Positions 9,426-18,270 of a stretch of DNA of 64,000 nt are shown here, piece by piece. The notes under the pieces were generated by a model that was given only the letters and a program-made list of their open reading frames with translations, did no database searches and was not told the origin of the DNA. This DNA is from JAXMAZ01 sp046350115 (GTDB lineage Bacteria; Planctomycetota; Planctomycetia; Gemmatales; Gemmataceae): NCBI GenBank assembly GCA_046350115.1, contig JAXMAZ010000036.1:11303-75302 (forward strand). The letters run 5' to 3'. The first letter of the stretch is position 1. Each line of letters starts with the position of its first letter. A program made the translations under genes and the position numbers.

Positions 9426-9454
9426 AGTGTACATCGAACCGCTGCCCGGATCAA
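9426..9454 (-). promoter_or_regulatory. sigma70-type promoter of the leu leader
   Basis: On the minus strand, TTGATC (9454-9449) and TACACT (9431-9426) are separated by exactly 17 bases. The predicted transcript would start near 9419, about 28 bases before the leader peptide ATG. Positions and spacing are seen; promoter activity is inferred. Confidence 0.6.
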
Positions 9455-9478
9455 CTCCCATCATCGGGCGGGAGTTCA

Positions 9479-9572
9479 GAGCCGCGGAGCGGCGGCGGAT
9501 GCGGAGCCAGGGGCGCAAGCTCGTACCAGGGGCTGGCGCCCTGGCTCCGCATCCGCCGCCGCTCCGCGGCTC
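9479..9572. repeat. 34-bp perfect inverted repeat
   Basis: Bases 9479-9512 are exactly complementary to 9539-9572, with a 26-base loop. It lies just past the stop of the PVC heme gene and upstream of the leu promoter, both on the minus strand, so it could terminate the first unit and insulate the second. The sequence (GAGCCGCGGAGCGGCGG...) is the compact palindromic style of dispersed intergenic repeats. No transposase or TA/target duplication is seen. Confidence 0.75.
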
Positions 9573-9582
9573 CGGACCGCAA

Positions 9583-12500
9583 TCATCGCCCGGCTGGAAC
9601 GTCCTTACCGGCCGCCCAGAACAGCCCGTTGGTCAGCAGCCGCAGGAAGATCGGGTTCTTGAAGTCTTCCGGCCCGCCGAGGGAGGTGTAGAAGACTCGC
9701 TGCACCTTGCCGTCCACCGGCCGCTGTCGGACCCAGGCGACGGGGTCGCTGCCGCCGGGGATGTCGCCGGTCAGAAGCACGGTCACGTCCGGGGTCAGTT
9801 GCGGGTTCTTGTACAGGCTGCTGGCCGACTCGAAGACGGTCACGCCCCGCAGAACCGGGTGGGCTTTGGCCGCGTCCGCGACTGTCACCCTGCACACCGG
9901 CCCGACCTTGTGGTGGTTCTTGTAGTCCCCGCCGAACACCAGCTTGTCCATTGCCAGCCACTTCTGGAACCCGTGGCTGGCGGTGCGGATGCCGACCACC
10001 GGCTTGCCGGCCGCGACGTACTTCTTGATCCGCTCCAACTGCTCGCCGTCGACGGTCAGCCGGCGGGTGAAGAACACGGCCACGTCGCAGGTGTCAAGCT
10101 GGTCCAGCCCCGGCAGGTCGTCGTCCGTCTTGCGGAACGCCCGCACACACTCGACCGGGTAGGTCGCTTCGAGATACTTCTGGAACCCGGCGAGCGACTC
10201 GTCCGACTTGTACTCCAGCGACCCGGAGACGAGCAGCACCCGCAGCTTGCCGCCCTGGCGAGCGGCGGGGTTCACCCCCGTCGTCTTGCCGGCAGGCGCT
10301 TCCGAGCAGACGTAGGCGAACAAGTCCCGCACCTGTTCGTCGGTCAGGGTGTCGAGCAATTTCTCCGGCATCAGCGACACCGGCGACGGCGTCGTCTTTT
10401 CGACATCCGCCTTGCTGAGTGCCGTCGTCTCCGGCTTGCCGCCGACGGCCGTGGTGACGGTCAGCCCACCGCCCGGCGTCTCGGCCAGTAGCCCGACGAG
10501 CGACCGGCCGTCGGCCAGATCGACGCGGTGCGACACGTACTCCGGGCGGATGTACGCCGACGGGTCGATGACGTGCATGAGCAGTTGCCGGCGGTCCTTG
10601 CGGTCGGCGGTGGTCAGGTCCGGGCCGACCTTGCCGCCCTCGCCGAACAGCTGGTGGCACGCCGCACACTGCTGGGTGAACAGGGCGTGCCCCTTCGTCC
10701 GGTCGCCGAGACCGTCGCGGCCGAGGACCGTGCTCAGCCAGGAGATGCGGGCCTGTTTCTCCCCCGGCGTCGGCCCGCCGATGCGGCCCCAGTGCTTGGC
10801 GATCAGCTTGGCTGTCTCCGGCTCGTCCTTGCCGGCGGCGATGCGGAGTTGGTCGGCGGTGAGTTCGGCCTTCGGGAACCGGCCGGCGTCTACCTCGGAG
10901 AGCAGCAACTGCGTCCACGTGGGACGGGACAGAAGGGTGCTGAGGATGTCTCGCTTCACGGCTGGCGAAGCCGACGGGTATCGGGCCAACAGTCCGGTTG
11001 CAGCGTCCGGGGAAGTAGCGCCCCCGATCTGGCGCACGAGTTCCAACCGAAGGCGGTCAGACGTTGCAGTAGTGAGCAGTTCCAGGCAACGCTTCACATC
11101 GAGTCCTCCGACCTGCACGGCGAGGCTGACCCACTTCGCCCGCTCGGTTTCAGGAGACTGCATGTCCGTGGCCCGATGAGTCACCCGCGCAATTGCCTCC
11201 GGGACACCGACCTTGGTGGCGACCCGCAGCAACAGGTCGTCGGCCGGCAGGCGGCCGATGTAACGGTTCCGGACGAACTCATCACGAACGATAGCGAGTT
11301 CCAACGGTCGCTTCTCATCCAAGGACAGTTCGAGGGCACGTAATACGGGGGCGTTGGATGACCACTTGCCATCGACCTCATGTGCAAACGTGGTGCGGAT
11401 CAAGACTTCGCGGCGGACGGCAGGGTCCACATCTGCAAGTGCGCGTCGCATTGTCCGTTCCGCAATGAATCGACTGACTGGGATGTTGCTGTAACCGTCC
11501 CCTTCGAGGGGATGCCCGGCCAGCGGGTTAGAATACAGCCACAAATGCTGAAACTTGGATTCGATTCCCCACCACAGTAGAAGCGGTATGAACGGGTCAG
11601 TGATCTGCATATCGTTTGATGCGTACAGAACCGACTCCAGCAGCCGGGTTGCCTCGGCCGCAGGCAACCGGCGAGCCGTACAGGCCGCCTGGGCACGGAC
11701 AACTGGGTGGGATGATCCCGCAAGCGCCGCCAGTGCCGACCGCGTCTCCTCCGTTTCCACCACCCCCCTGTCTCCCAATAGCCGCACGGCCCACGCGGCC
11801 GTCTGTGGCCCCCATAGGCTGGCGTACTCTGCGACCAGCCGTTCCGTCAGTCCACCAGAGACATGAAGTGCCCACAGTCGCTCCAGGTCCGGCACCTCGT
11901 CGTAACCCTTGGGGTCAGCGATACCCGCTTTAAATTCGAGCGCCCGTGTCAATGGCTCGATGACCGTCGGATCACGCCGCTCCGCGAGCAGCCGACGGGC
12001 CTCCCGCCGCCACCAGGCGTTCGGGTGCTTTAGCAGCTCGACCAGCTCCAGTGACGACTTCTTCGACAGGTCGAACGTCGGGAACGCCGGCGTCCCCTGG
12101 TACTCGATCTTGTAGATGCGGCCGTTCGTCCGGTCCCAGTTGTCGATCGGGTCGAGGTGCGCGGCCCGCTTGTCCGTCCAGTCGGCCACGTACACCGACC
12201 CGTCCGGCCCCAGCATCAGGTCCACCGGCCGGAACCAGGTGTCGTTGGCGACCACGAAGTCGCCGCCGTGGCTCGCCTTGAACGTGCTGCCGTTCGGCTC
12301 CAGCTTGTGCCAGTAGACGGCGTTCGACAGCAGGTTGCCGGCGATGTACTGGTCGCGGTACTCCGACGGGTACGTGTCCCCCTGGTAGATGATGCCGCCG
12401 CAGGTGACGTGCCCGCCCTTGAACCCCGTGTACGGGATGTGGTCGAAGTAGCCGTAGGCGTGCGGGTTGTGCAGCGGGCCGTGCTTGGCCCACCCCTTGA

Positions 12501-13326
12501 CGTAGTACGCCCCCTGCATCATGTGCAGGCAGGCGAACCCGCCCCAGTTGGTGCCGGCGATCAGTTGGCCGTGCTTGTCGAAGTCCAGCCCCCAGGTGTT
12601 CCCACCGCCCTCGGCGAACAGCTCGAACTGGTGCGTGAGTGGGTGGTAGCGCCACACCCCCTGCTGGAACTCGATGGGCGGCTCGTGCGGCTTCACCGGG
12701 TTGACGATCTTGGCCGTCACGGTGCTGCCGTGCGCCCCGTACAGCCAGCCGTCCGGCCCCCACTGGAGCGAGTTGGCGTAGGAGTGCGAGTCCTCCATGC
12801 CGAACCCGGTCAGCCGCACCTCCGGGTCGCCGTCCGGCACGTCGTCGCAGTCCTTGTCCGGGTAGAAGAGCAGGTACGGCGGCTGGACGACGAACACGCC
12901 GCCGTGGCCGATGCAGAACCCGCTGGCCAGGTTCAGCCCGGCGACGAAGTCCTTCGACTTGCGGTAGACGCCGTGCTCGTCCGGGTCTTCCAGGATGGTC
13001 AGCCGGTCGGCCCCTTTCGGCCCCTTCGGCGGCGGCTCCGGCACCCGGTCCCAGACCGTTCGCAGGTACTCGTCCTGCTTCACCGCCTTCAGCCCGGCCG
13101 GGTTCGGGTACTGGAGGTATTGCAGCACCCAGAGGCGGCCCTTGTGGTCGAAGCTCATGCTGACCGGCTGGCGGATCATCGGCTCGGACGCCACCAACCG
13201 GGCGGTGAACCCGGGCGGCAGTTGCATCCGCTTGACCGCCTCCTGCGGGCTGAACCCCTGGCCGAACGCGGCGGAGGTCGCAAGAAACGGGGCGAGAGCG
13301 GCGAATAGCCGGAGAGGCCGGGGCAT
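9583..13326 (-). CDS. PVC-type membrane-bound dehydrogenase / CxxCH heme / ThuA-like fusion
   Basis: A 1247-residue exported protein. The ATG at 13326 gives a signal peptide ending near AAFGQG. Residues about 30-430 form the PVC 'membrane-bound dehydrogenase' propeller (MQLPPGFTARLVASEP, GRLWVLQYLQYPNP, SVYVADWTDKRAAHLD). HEAT-like helical repeats follow, then a cytochrome-c-like domain with CAACH near residue 888 and a downstream methionine region. From about residue 1020 a ThuA-like domain follows (RVLLVSGSLEYKSDESL...PVVGIRTASHGFQKW). ThuA domains act on sugars or trehalose. Periplasmic sugar oxidation passing electrons to the heme is a reasonable inference. Confidence 0.9.
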   Translation of the reverse strand: MPRPLRLFAALAPFLATSAAFGQGFSPQEAVKRMQLPPGFTARLVASEPMIRQPVSMSFDHKGRLWVLQYLQYPNPAGLKAVKQDEYLRTVWDRVPEPPPKGPKGADRLTILEDPDEHGVYRKSKDFVAGLNLASGFCIGHGGVFVVQPPYLLFYPDKDCDDVPDGDPEVRLTGFGMEDSHSYANSLQWGPDGWLYGAHGSTVTAKIVNPVKPHEPPIEFQQGVWRYHPLTHQFELFAEGGGNTWGLDFDKHGQLIAGTNWGGFACLHMMQGAYYVKGWAKHGPLHNPHAYGYFDHIPYTGFKGGHVTCGGIIYQGDTYPSEYRDQYIAGNLLSNAVYWHKLEPNGSTFKASHGGDFVVANDTWFRPVDLMLGPDGSVYVADWTDKRAAHLDPIDNWDRTNGRIYKIEYQGTPAFPTFDLSKKSSLELVELLKHPNAWWRREARRLLAERRDPTVIEPLTRALEFKAGIADPKGYDEVPDLERLWALHVSGGLTERLVAEYASLWGPQTAAWAVRLLGDRGVVETEETRSALAALAGSSHPVVRAQAACTARRLPAAEATRLLESVLYASNDMQITDPFIPLLLWWGIESKFQHLWLYSNPLAGHPLEGDGYSNIPVSRFIAERTMRRALADVDPAVRREVLIRTTFAHEVDGKWSSNAPVLRALELSLDEKRPLELAIVRDEFVRNRYIGRLPADDLLLRVATKVGVPEAIARVTHRATDMQSPETERAKWVSLAVQVGGLDVKRCLELLTTATSDRLRLELVRQIGGATSPDAATGLLARYPSASPAVKRDILSTLLSRPTWTQLLLSEVDAGRFPKAELTADQLRIAAGKDEPETAKLIAKHWGRIGGPTPGEKQARISWLSTVLGRDGLGDRTKGHALFTQQCAACHQLFGEGGKVGPDLTTADRKDRRQLLMHVIDPSAYIRPEYVSHRVDLADGRSLVGLLAETPGGGLTVTTAVGGKPETTALSKADVEKTTPSPVSLMPEKLLDTLTDEQVRDLFAYVCSEAPAGKTTGVNPAARQGGKLRVLLVSGSLEYKSDESLAGFQKYLEATYPVECVRAFRKTDDDLPGLDQLDTCDVAVFFTRRLTVDGEQLERIKKYVAAGKPVVGIRTASHGFQKWLAMDKLVFGGDYKNHHKVGPVCRVTVADAAKAHPVLRGVTVFESASSLYKNPQLTPDVTVLLTGDIPGGSDPVAWVRQRPVDGKVQRVFYTSLGGPEDFKNPIFLRLLTNGLFWAAGKDVPAGR

Positions 13327-13393
13327 GGGAGAAGTCCCGGGGTGGGGTGGGGCCGACCGCCCGATGGTACGCCGGCGGAAGTTTGGCCGCAAT

Positions 13394-13499
13394 TGTGTAG
13401 TCCGCTCGCTCCGCGAGCGGTCGGGACAGTGTGCCCGGGGAGGAAGCCTCAATTCCCGGCATACTGTCCCGACCGCTCGCGGAGCGAGCGGACTACACA
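13394..13499. repeat. 37-bp perfect inverted repeat between divergent genes
   Basis: Bases 13394-13430 are exactly complementary to 13463-13499, with a 32-base loop. Each arm itself contains a short palindrome (CCGCTCGC-TCC-GCGAGCGG), giving a REP-like double structure. It lies in the 236-base gap between the divergent starts at 13326 and 13563, where it would fall in promoter or leader DNA. No coding potential. Confidence 0.75.
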
Positions 13500-13562
13500 C
13501 GGTTGACCCACCCCACCCGTCCGGCCACAATCGCAGACCACCCCCGACACCGGAGGCCAGCC

Positions 13563-14345
13563 GTGCCACGCAGCCACGAGATCGACTTCCAGATCATCGG
13601 CGACGACATCCAGCTCGTCGAAATCGAACTCGACCCGGACGAGACCGTCATCGCCGAGGCCGGCGCGATGAACTACATGGAGGACGGGATCACCTTCACC
13701 GCCAAGATGGGCGACGGGTCGAACCCGACCCAGGGGTTCATGGGCAAACTCGGCCAGGTCGGCAAGCGGATGCTGACCGGCGAATCGCTATTCATGACCC
13801 ACTTCACCAACGAGGGCCGGGGCAAGCGGAAGGTCGGGTTCGCGGCCCCGTACCCCGGCCGGGTGGTGCCGCTCGACCTGCACAAGCTCGGCGGGGAGAT
13901 CATCTGCGAAAAGGGGGCGTTCCTGTGCGCCGCCTACGGGACGAAAGTGAGCATCGCGTTCAAGAAGAAGATCGGGGTCGGGCTGTTCGGCGGGGAGGGG
14001 TTCATCCTGCAACGGCTGGAGGGGGACGGGCTGGCGTTCATCCACGCCGGCGGGACGATCGTCCGCCGGTCGCTCCGCGAGGGGGAGAAGTTGCGGCTGG
14101 ACACCGGCTGTCTGGTCGCGATGACCCCGGACGTGGAGTACAACATCGAGAAGGCCGGCAGCCTGAAGAGCATGTTCTTCGGCGGCGAGGGGCTGTTCCT
14201 GGCCACCCTCGAAGGGCCGGGCGAGGTGTGGATGCAGACGATGCCCTTTAGCCGGCTGGCCGGGCGGATCGCCGGGGCGGTCGGCGGCGGCAAGGGCGAG
14301 GGGTCGCTGCTCGGCGGGGCGTTCCGGATGTTCGGCGGGGACTGA
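13563..14345 (+). CDS. AIM24/TIGR00266 family protein
   Basis: A 260-residue protein, start GTG 13563 with GGAGG seven bases upstream. The sequence has the AIM24/TIGR00266 pattern: FQIIGDDIQLVEIELDPDETVIAEAGAM near the N-terminus, a glycine-rich core (FGGEGFILQRLEGDGLAFIHAGGT) and a long beta-rich body. The family forms trimeric beta-sandwich proteins; in yeast AIM24 acts at the mitochondrial inner membrane, and the bacterial role is unclear. The C-terminus is glycine-rich (AGAVGGGKGEGSLLGGAF). Confidence 0.85.
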   Translation: MPRSHEIDFQIIGDDIQLVEIELDPDETVIAEAGAMNYMEDGITFTAKMGDGSNPTQGFMGKLGQVGKRMLTGESLFMTHFTNEGRGKRKVGFAAPYPGRVVPLDLHKLGGEIICEKGAFLCAAYGTKVSIAFKKKIGVGLFGGEGFILQRLEGDGLAFIHAGGTIVRRSLREGEKLRLDTGCLVAMTPDVEYNIEKAGSLKSMFFGGEGLFLATLEGPGEVWMQTMPFSRLAGRIAGAVGGGKGEGSLLGGAFRMFGGD

Positions 14346-14352
14346 CTCGCAT

Positions 14353-14482
14353 TCTCCCCTCTCCCCTTGGGGAGAGGGGTTGGGGGTGAGGGGTCGAGAC
14401 TTCACCCGATTCTGAGACTCCGGAGCGGGGTGGGGTCGTGACCCCTCACCCCCCAACCCCTCTCCCCCAAGGGGAGAGGGAG
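14353..14482. repeat. dispersed GC-rich inverted repeat
   Basis: Two near-complementary blocks (about 14353-14395 and 14439-14482) of the form CTCCCCTCTCCCCTTGGGG...GGGGTTGGGGGTGAGG, differing by one-base indels, flank a 43-base centre. This is the widespread repeat type whose accidental translation gives 'LTPNPSPQGERG'. It fills the gap between the AIM24-like gene and the MFS gene and may act as a terminator. Confidence 0.7.
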
Positions 14483-14496
14483 AAAGACTTGCGGCG

Positions 14497-15963
14497 ATGG
14501 GATCACCACGGGCGGCGGCCCCGGGCCGGTATCTGGCGCTGGCCGCCGCCCTGCTCGGGTGGATGTTCGACGGGCTGGAGATGGGCCTGTTCCCGCTGGT
14601 CGCCCGGCCGGCTCTGAAGGAGCTGCTCGGCCCCGGCATCGGGGAGGGCACCGTCGGCCAGTGGTACGCGGTCATCACCGCCGGGTTCCTGGTCGGGGCG
14701 GCGGCCGGCGGCGTCCTGTTCGGCTGGCTCGGGGACAAGCTCGGCCGGGTCCGGGCCATGACCCTGAGCGTGTTGGTGTACGCCGGGTGCAGCGGGGCGT
14801 GCGCGTTCGCCCAGTCCCCGGCCCAGCTCGCCGGGCTGCGGTTCGCCGGGGCGCTCGGCATGGGCGGCGAGTGGGCGCTCGGGGTCGCCCTGGTGATGGA
14901 GCTGTGGCCGGACGCCGCCCGCGGCTGGCTGGCCGGGCTGATCGGGGCGGCCGGCAACCTCGGGTACGCGACCGTCGGAGCGATCGCCCTGGCCCTCACC
15001 TGGAACCCGACGGCCGTGCAGGGTTGGGCCGACTCGGTCGGGATGCACTCGACCGGCAACTGGCGGCTGCTGATGCTGGTCGGGGTGCTGCCGGCCGTGC
15101 TGACGCTGTTCATCCGACTGATGGTCCCGGAGTCCGAACGGTGGGAGCGCGAGCGGGACGCCGGCAAGGCCGCCCACTGGAGTGGGCGTGATCTGTTGGC
15201 GGTCCTAGGAGGGGCGGCGGCCGCGGCCGGCGTCATCGCCGTGTGGGCGATGCCGGAGCCGGACTGGCTGCTCCGCGGGGTCGTCACGCCGGTCGGGTTC
15301 GGGCTGGTCGTCGCCGGGTTTTTGTTCCCGGCCTGGCGATACCTGTCCCGCGCCACCACCGACCCCGGCATTCGTCGAAAGACCCTCGGCCGGATGCTAC
15401 TCGGGGCCGGGCTGAGCGGGGTGCCACTGCTCGCCACCTGGGCTGGGGTGATGTGGCAGTACAACTTCGTCGACAAGCTGACCGGCGGGACAGTGCCGGA
15501 AGCCCGGCCGATGACCATGATCGTCTCGGCGGTCGGGGCGGCGTTCGGGGCCATCGCCGGGGCAGTCCTCGGCGAGCGGTTCGGCCGCCGGCCGGTGTAC
15601 GCCATCCTGTGCGTACTGTCGCTGGCGGTGCTTCTCGGGTTCTACTCGCTGAACCGGTCTTACGGCTGGTGGTTCGTGGCGTCGGCCGGGCTGGTCGGGG
15701 CGGTGTCGGCGGCATTCTACGGCTGGCTGCCGCTGTACCTGCCGGAGCTGTTCCCGACCCCGGTGCGGGCGAGCGGCCAGGGGTTCGCGTTCAACGCCGG
15801 CCGGGTGATCGCCGCCGTCGGGGCGTTACAGACCGGGGCGCTGTTGGCCGCGTTCGACAACAACTACGCGGCCGCCTGTTCGGTGACGGCCGGGGTGTAC
15901 TTGATCGGGCTGGGGCTGATCGCCGTCGCCCCGGAGACGAAGGGACGACCGCTGCCGGAATAG
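14497..15963 (+). CDS. MFS transporter
   Basis: A 488-residue major facilitator. It has twelve or more hydrophobic segments starting at YLALAAALLGWMFDGLEMGLFPL. The A-loop signature between helices 2 and 3 is GWLGDKLGRVRAM, and helix 4 has RFAGALGMGGEWALG, the sugar/sialate-transporter style. The second-half signature is LGERFGRRPVY. The WMFDGLEMG motif in helix 1 fits the aromatic-acid/sialate (ACS/SHS-like) branch, so an organic anion or sugar acid substrate is possible. The start ATG 14497 directly follows the repeat. Confidence 0.9.
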   Translation: MGSPRAAAPGRYLALAAALLGWMFDGLEMGLFPLVARPALKELLGPGIGEGTVGQWYAVITAGFLVGAAAGGVLFGWLGDKLGRVRAMTLSVLVYAGCSGACAFAQSPAQLAGLRFAGALGMGGEWALGVALVMELWPDAARGWLAGLIGAAGNLGYATVGAIALALTWNPTAVQGWADSVGMHSTGNWRLLMLVGVLPAVLTLFIRLMVPESERWERERDAGKAAHWSGRDLLAVLGGAAAAAGVIAVWAMPEPDWLLRGVVTPVGFGLVVAGFLFPAWRYLSRATTDPGIRRKTLGRMLLGAGLSGVPLLATWAGVMWQYNFVDKLTGGTVPEARPMTMIVSAVGAAFGAIAGAVLGERFGRRPVYAILCVLSLAVLLGFYSLNRSYGWWFVASAGLVGAVSAAFYGWLPLYLPELFPTPVRASGQGFAFNAGRVIAAVGALQTGALLAAFDNNYAAACSVTAGVYLIGLGLIAVAPETKGRPLPE

Positions 15964-15987
15964 GCTCGGAACTCGGGAGGACAGGCG

Positions 15988-16260
15988 ATGAAGAACGGAC
16001 GCTGCCCCAAGTGCGACGGGACGGTCATCATCCAGGGGGCGCGGGTACTGGACCGCGGCCACGGGAACACCGAACACGACCTGTCCGTCGCCACTTACGC
16101 TAAACCCGACGGATGGTTGTCGAAAGGCGAAGTGACCGGCCCGCTCTGGGCGTGCGTGTGCGGGGCGTGCGGGTTCACCGAACTGTACGCGACCAACCTG
16201 GACGCCCTGGTCCGGGCGGCCGCCGAGGCCCAGCAGGGCCAGCCCGGTGTCAGCGATTAG
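15988..16260 (+). CDS. small zinc-ribbon protein
   Basis: A 90-residue protein, ATG 15988 with GGAGG nine bases upstream. The N-terminal CPKC knuckle and the C-terminal CVCGAC knuckle (about residue 52) form a likely four-cysteine zinc ribbon. The region between carries a charged loop (RGHGNTEHDLS). Nucleic-acid or protein binding is possible; no specific function can be assigned. Its 3' end overlaps the convergent pseudouridine synthase gene by 11 bases. Confidence 0.7.
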   Translation: MKNGRCPKCDGTVIIQGARVLDRGHGNTEHDLSVATYAKPDGWLSKGEVTGPLWACVCGACGFTELYATNLDALVRAAAEAQQGQPGVSD

Positions 16261-17083
16261 GCGGGCCGTGTCGCACCCGCCGCCCCGGCGGCCGAGAGTC
16301 GCCTGCGGGCCGCTCGGCCCTCTGACCGGTCGCCCGCTTCGCGACGTCCTCGACCCGCTGCTGTGCGCCGGCCACCGACTTCCGCAGTGCCCGCAGCTCC
16401 TCCCCGCTCAGCTTGCGGGCCTTACCCTTCGGCAGCCGGTCGAGCTGGACCGGGCCGATGGCTACCCGCCGCAGCCGCAGCACCTTGTGCCCGAGCTTGG
16501 CCAGCATCCGGCGGATTTCCCGGTTCTTACCCTCGTTCAGCGTGATCCGCAGCCAGGTACTGTCCCCCTGCGGCTTGCCCCGGCGGACGCTCTTGGCCTT
16601 CACCCGTCCGTCGCTCAGCCACACCCCGTCGAGCAGCTTCTGGATGTCCGCCTTGGTCGGCTTGCCGGCCACCAGCACCAGGTACGTCTTGTCCACCCCG
16701 TACCGCGGGTGCATGAGGGCGAACGCCAGCTCGCCGTCGTTGGTCATCAGCAGCAGGCCTTCGCTCGCCTCGTCCAGCCGGCCGACGGTGTACACCCGCT
16801 GCTCGACCGAATCCGGCACGAGCTGGGCCGCCAGCGGCCGGCCGGCCGGGTCGTGGTTGGTGCAGAGGTAGCCCGGCGGCTTGTGGACCAACCAGTAGAC
16901 CGGCTTTTCGGCCCGGACCAGTTGGTCATCGACGAACACCTTCTGGGTGTCCGAATCGACCTTGGTGCCCAGGTCGGTGACGACGTGGCCGTCGATCTTC
17001 ACCCGGCGGGCGGCGATCAGGTCATCGCACTTCCGCCGGCTGCCGACCCCGGCGTGGGCCAGGAATTTGTTGAGGCGCTCCAT
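16250..17083 (-). CDS. RsuA/RluB-type pseudouridine synthase
   Basis: A 277-residue RNA pseudouridine synthase. The N-terminal S4 domain (MERLNKFLAHAGVGSRRKCDDLIAARRVKIDG) binds RNA. The catalytic domain carries the GRLDEASEGLLLMTNDG motif with the catalytic aspartate, then NEGKNREIRRMLAKLGHKVLRLRRVAIG, typical of the RsuA/RluB/RluE/RluF branch. The C-terminal tail (about 45 residues) is basic and rich in R/P/A. The family modifies 23S or 16S rRNA; the exact site cannot be told here. Confidence 0.93.
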   Translation of the reverse strand: MERLNKFLAHAGVGSRRKCDDLIAARRVKIDGHVVTDLGTKVDSDTQKVFVDDQLVRAEKPVYWLVHKPPGYLCTNHDPAGRPLAAQLVPDSVEQRVYTVGRLDEASEGLLLMTNDGELAFALMHPRYGVDKTYLVLVAGKPTKADIQKLLDGVWLSDGRVKAKSVRRGKPQGDSTWLRITLNEGKNREIRRMLAKLGHKVLRLRRVAIGPVQLDRLPKGKARKLSGEELRALRKSVAGAQQRVEDVAKRATGQRAERPAGDSRPPGRRVRHGPPNR

Positions 17084-17171
17084 CCCATCAGGATATCGCG
17101 TCGGGGCCGCGAGTGTAAGCGACGGCTGAGGGAGGACAGCACGTCGGTGGCAATCCCGGCCCGAACCGATC

Positions 17172-18113
17172 CTACTTGTCCTCCGACTTGCCGGGCGTGG
17201 CCGGGCGGCTGGCCGGCTTCTTCGGGGGGGCCGCCGGGCCGACCGGGGTCGGCGGGGCGTACAGCCCTTCCAGCCGGGCGATCTTCTCCCGACAGTCCTG
17301 CAGCCCCTTGGTGAGCTCCTTCATCGCCTCGTCGAACTGCTTGTACTGGGCGTCCCGCCGCTCTTTCCGCTCCAAATCGTAGGCCTGGTTCCGGCCGACC
17401 TCCTGCCGCAGCTTCTGCAGGTCGTCCCGTTCGGTCTTCATGTCAGCGGCCAGGGCGGTCAGCTTCTCTTTGACCAGGTCCAGGGCGGCCACGTCCCGCT
17501 TGACCGCCTCGTTGATCGCCGCCTGCTCCTTCTTCAGCGCGTCGACGGCCGCCGTCGCGTCCTTCTTGGCCGCCTCGGCCGCGGCGGCCGCCTCCTTCCG
17601 GGCGGTCTCGGTGTCGGTCGCGCTCTTGGTCAGCCGCTCCTTCAGCCCGTCGAGCTCCGTCTTCATGCTGGTCAGGGTCGCGTTCTGGGTGTTGTTCTGC
17701 TGTTGCAGCCCCTGGACCCGGTCCCACGCGCTGGTCATGCGGGTGTTGAACTCGTCCTTGCGGACCAGGTCGGACCGGGCCTCGGACGACTTCGCCAGTT
17801 CCGTCCGCAGCTCGACGACGGCCGCGTTCCGGGCCTCGTTCGCCTTGGTCACGTCCGCCCGCAGTTCGGAGATGCTGGACATCAGGTTGTTGAACAGGGT
17901 GATGCACACCAGGGCGACGATGCTCAGGATGGTCCCCCCGAACACCCGCCAGAAGAGGGACATCTTCTCCTCGTCCTTCTTCTCCGGACCGGCCAGCCGG
18001 CCGGCCTTGCTGGCCTCGTCCACCGCCCGCAGCACCTGGGAGATGCTCGGGGTGACGTCGGCCCGCCCGGCCAGGTCCAACCCGTCCCCGTTCTCGCCCC
18101 GTTTCGGTGTCAC
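17172..18113 (-). CDS. membrane-anchored coiled-coil protein
   Basis: A 313-residue protein beginning at GTG 18113. A short cytoplasmic N-terminus is followed by one transmembrane helix near residues 54-76 (VFGGTILSIVALVCITLFNNLM). A long heptad-rich coiled coil (about 80-285) rich in A/E/K/D comes next, then a proline/alanine-rich tail. No enzymatic motif. A structural or scaffolding role is plausible. Preceded by a 157-base gap upstream of the convergent block. Confidence 0.7.
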   Translation of the reverse strand: MTPKRGENGDGLDLAGRADVTPSISQVLRAVDEASKAGRLAGPEKKDEEKMSLFWRVFGGTILSIVALVCITLFNNLMSSISELRADVTKANEARNAAVVELRTELAKSSEARSDLVRKDEFNTRMTSAWDRVQGLQQQNNTQNATLTSMKTELDGLKERLTKSATDTETARKEAAAAAEAAKKDATAAVDALKKEQAAINEAVKRDVAALDLVKEKLTALAADMKTERDDLQKLRQEVGRNQAYDLERKERRDAQYKQFDEAMKELTKGLQDCREKIARLEGLYAPPTPVGPAAPPKKPASRPATPGKSEDK

Positions 18114-18270
18114 TGCCCTGCCCCCCTGTCCAGGCTCCCGCGGCCGTCCCTGCCGACGCGGGTCGCGGCTTATACCCGGTGGGGGGACGGCGGTGCAAGG
18201 CGGGCTTGCGCAGGCTGGCGAACCGGCCGGGCCGGGGGCGGGGGAAGCGGCGGGGGCTGTAGGAGATGCG

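Noticed and set aside
11400..11723. Small frame inside the PVC heme gene
   Set aside because: Overlaps the conserved HEAT-like region in another frame, with no motif or ribosome-binding site.
13788..15605. Long minus-strand frame across the AIM24-like and MFS genes
   Set aside because: Shadow frame in GC-rich coding DNA; its LTPNPSPQGERG segment is just the translated intergenic repeat.
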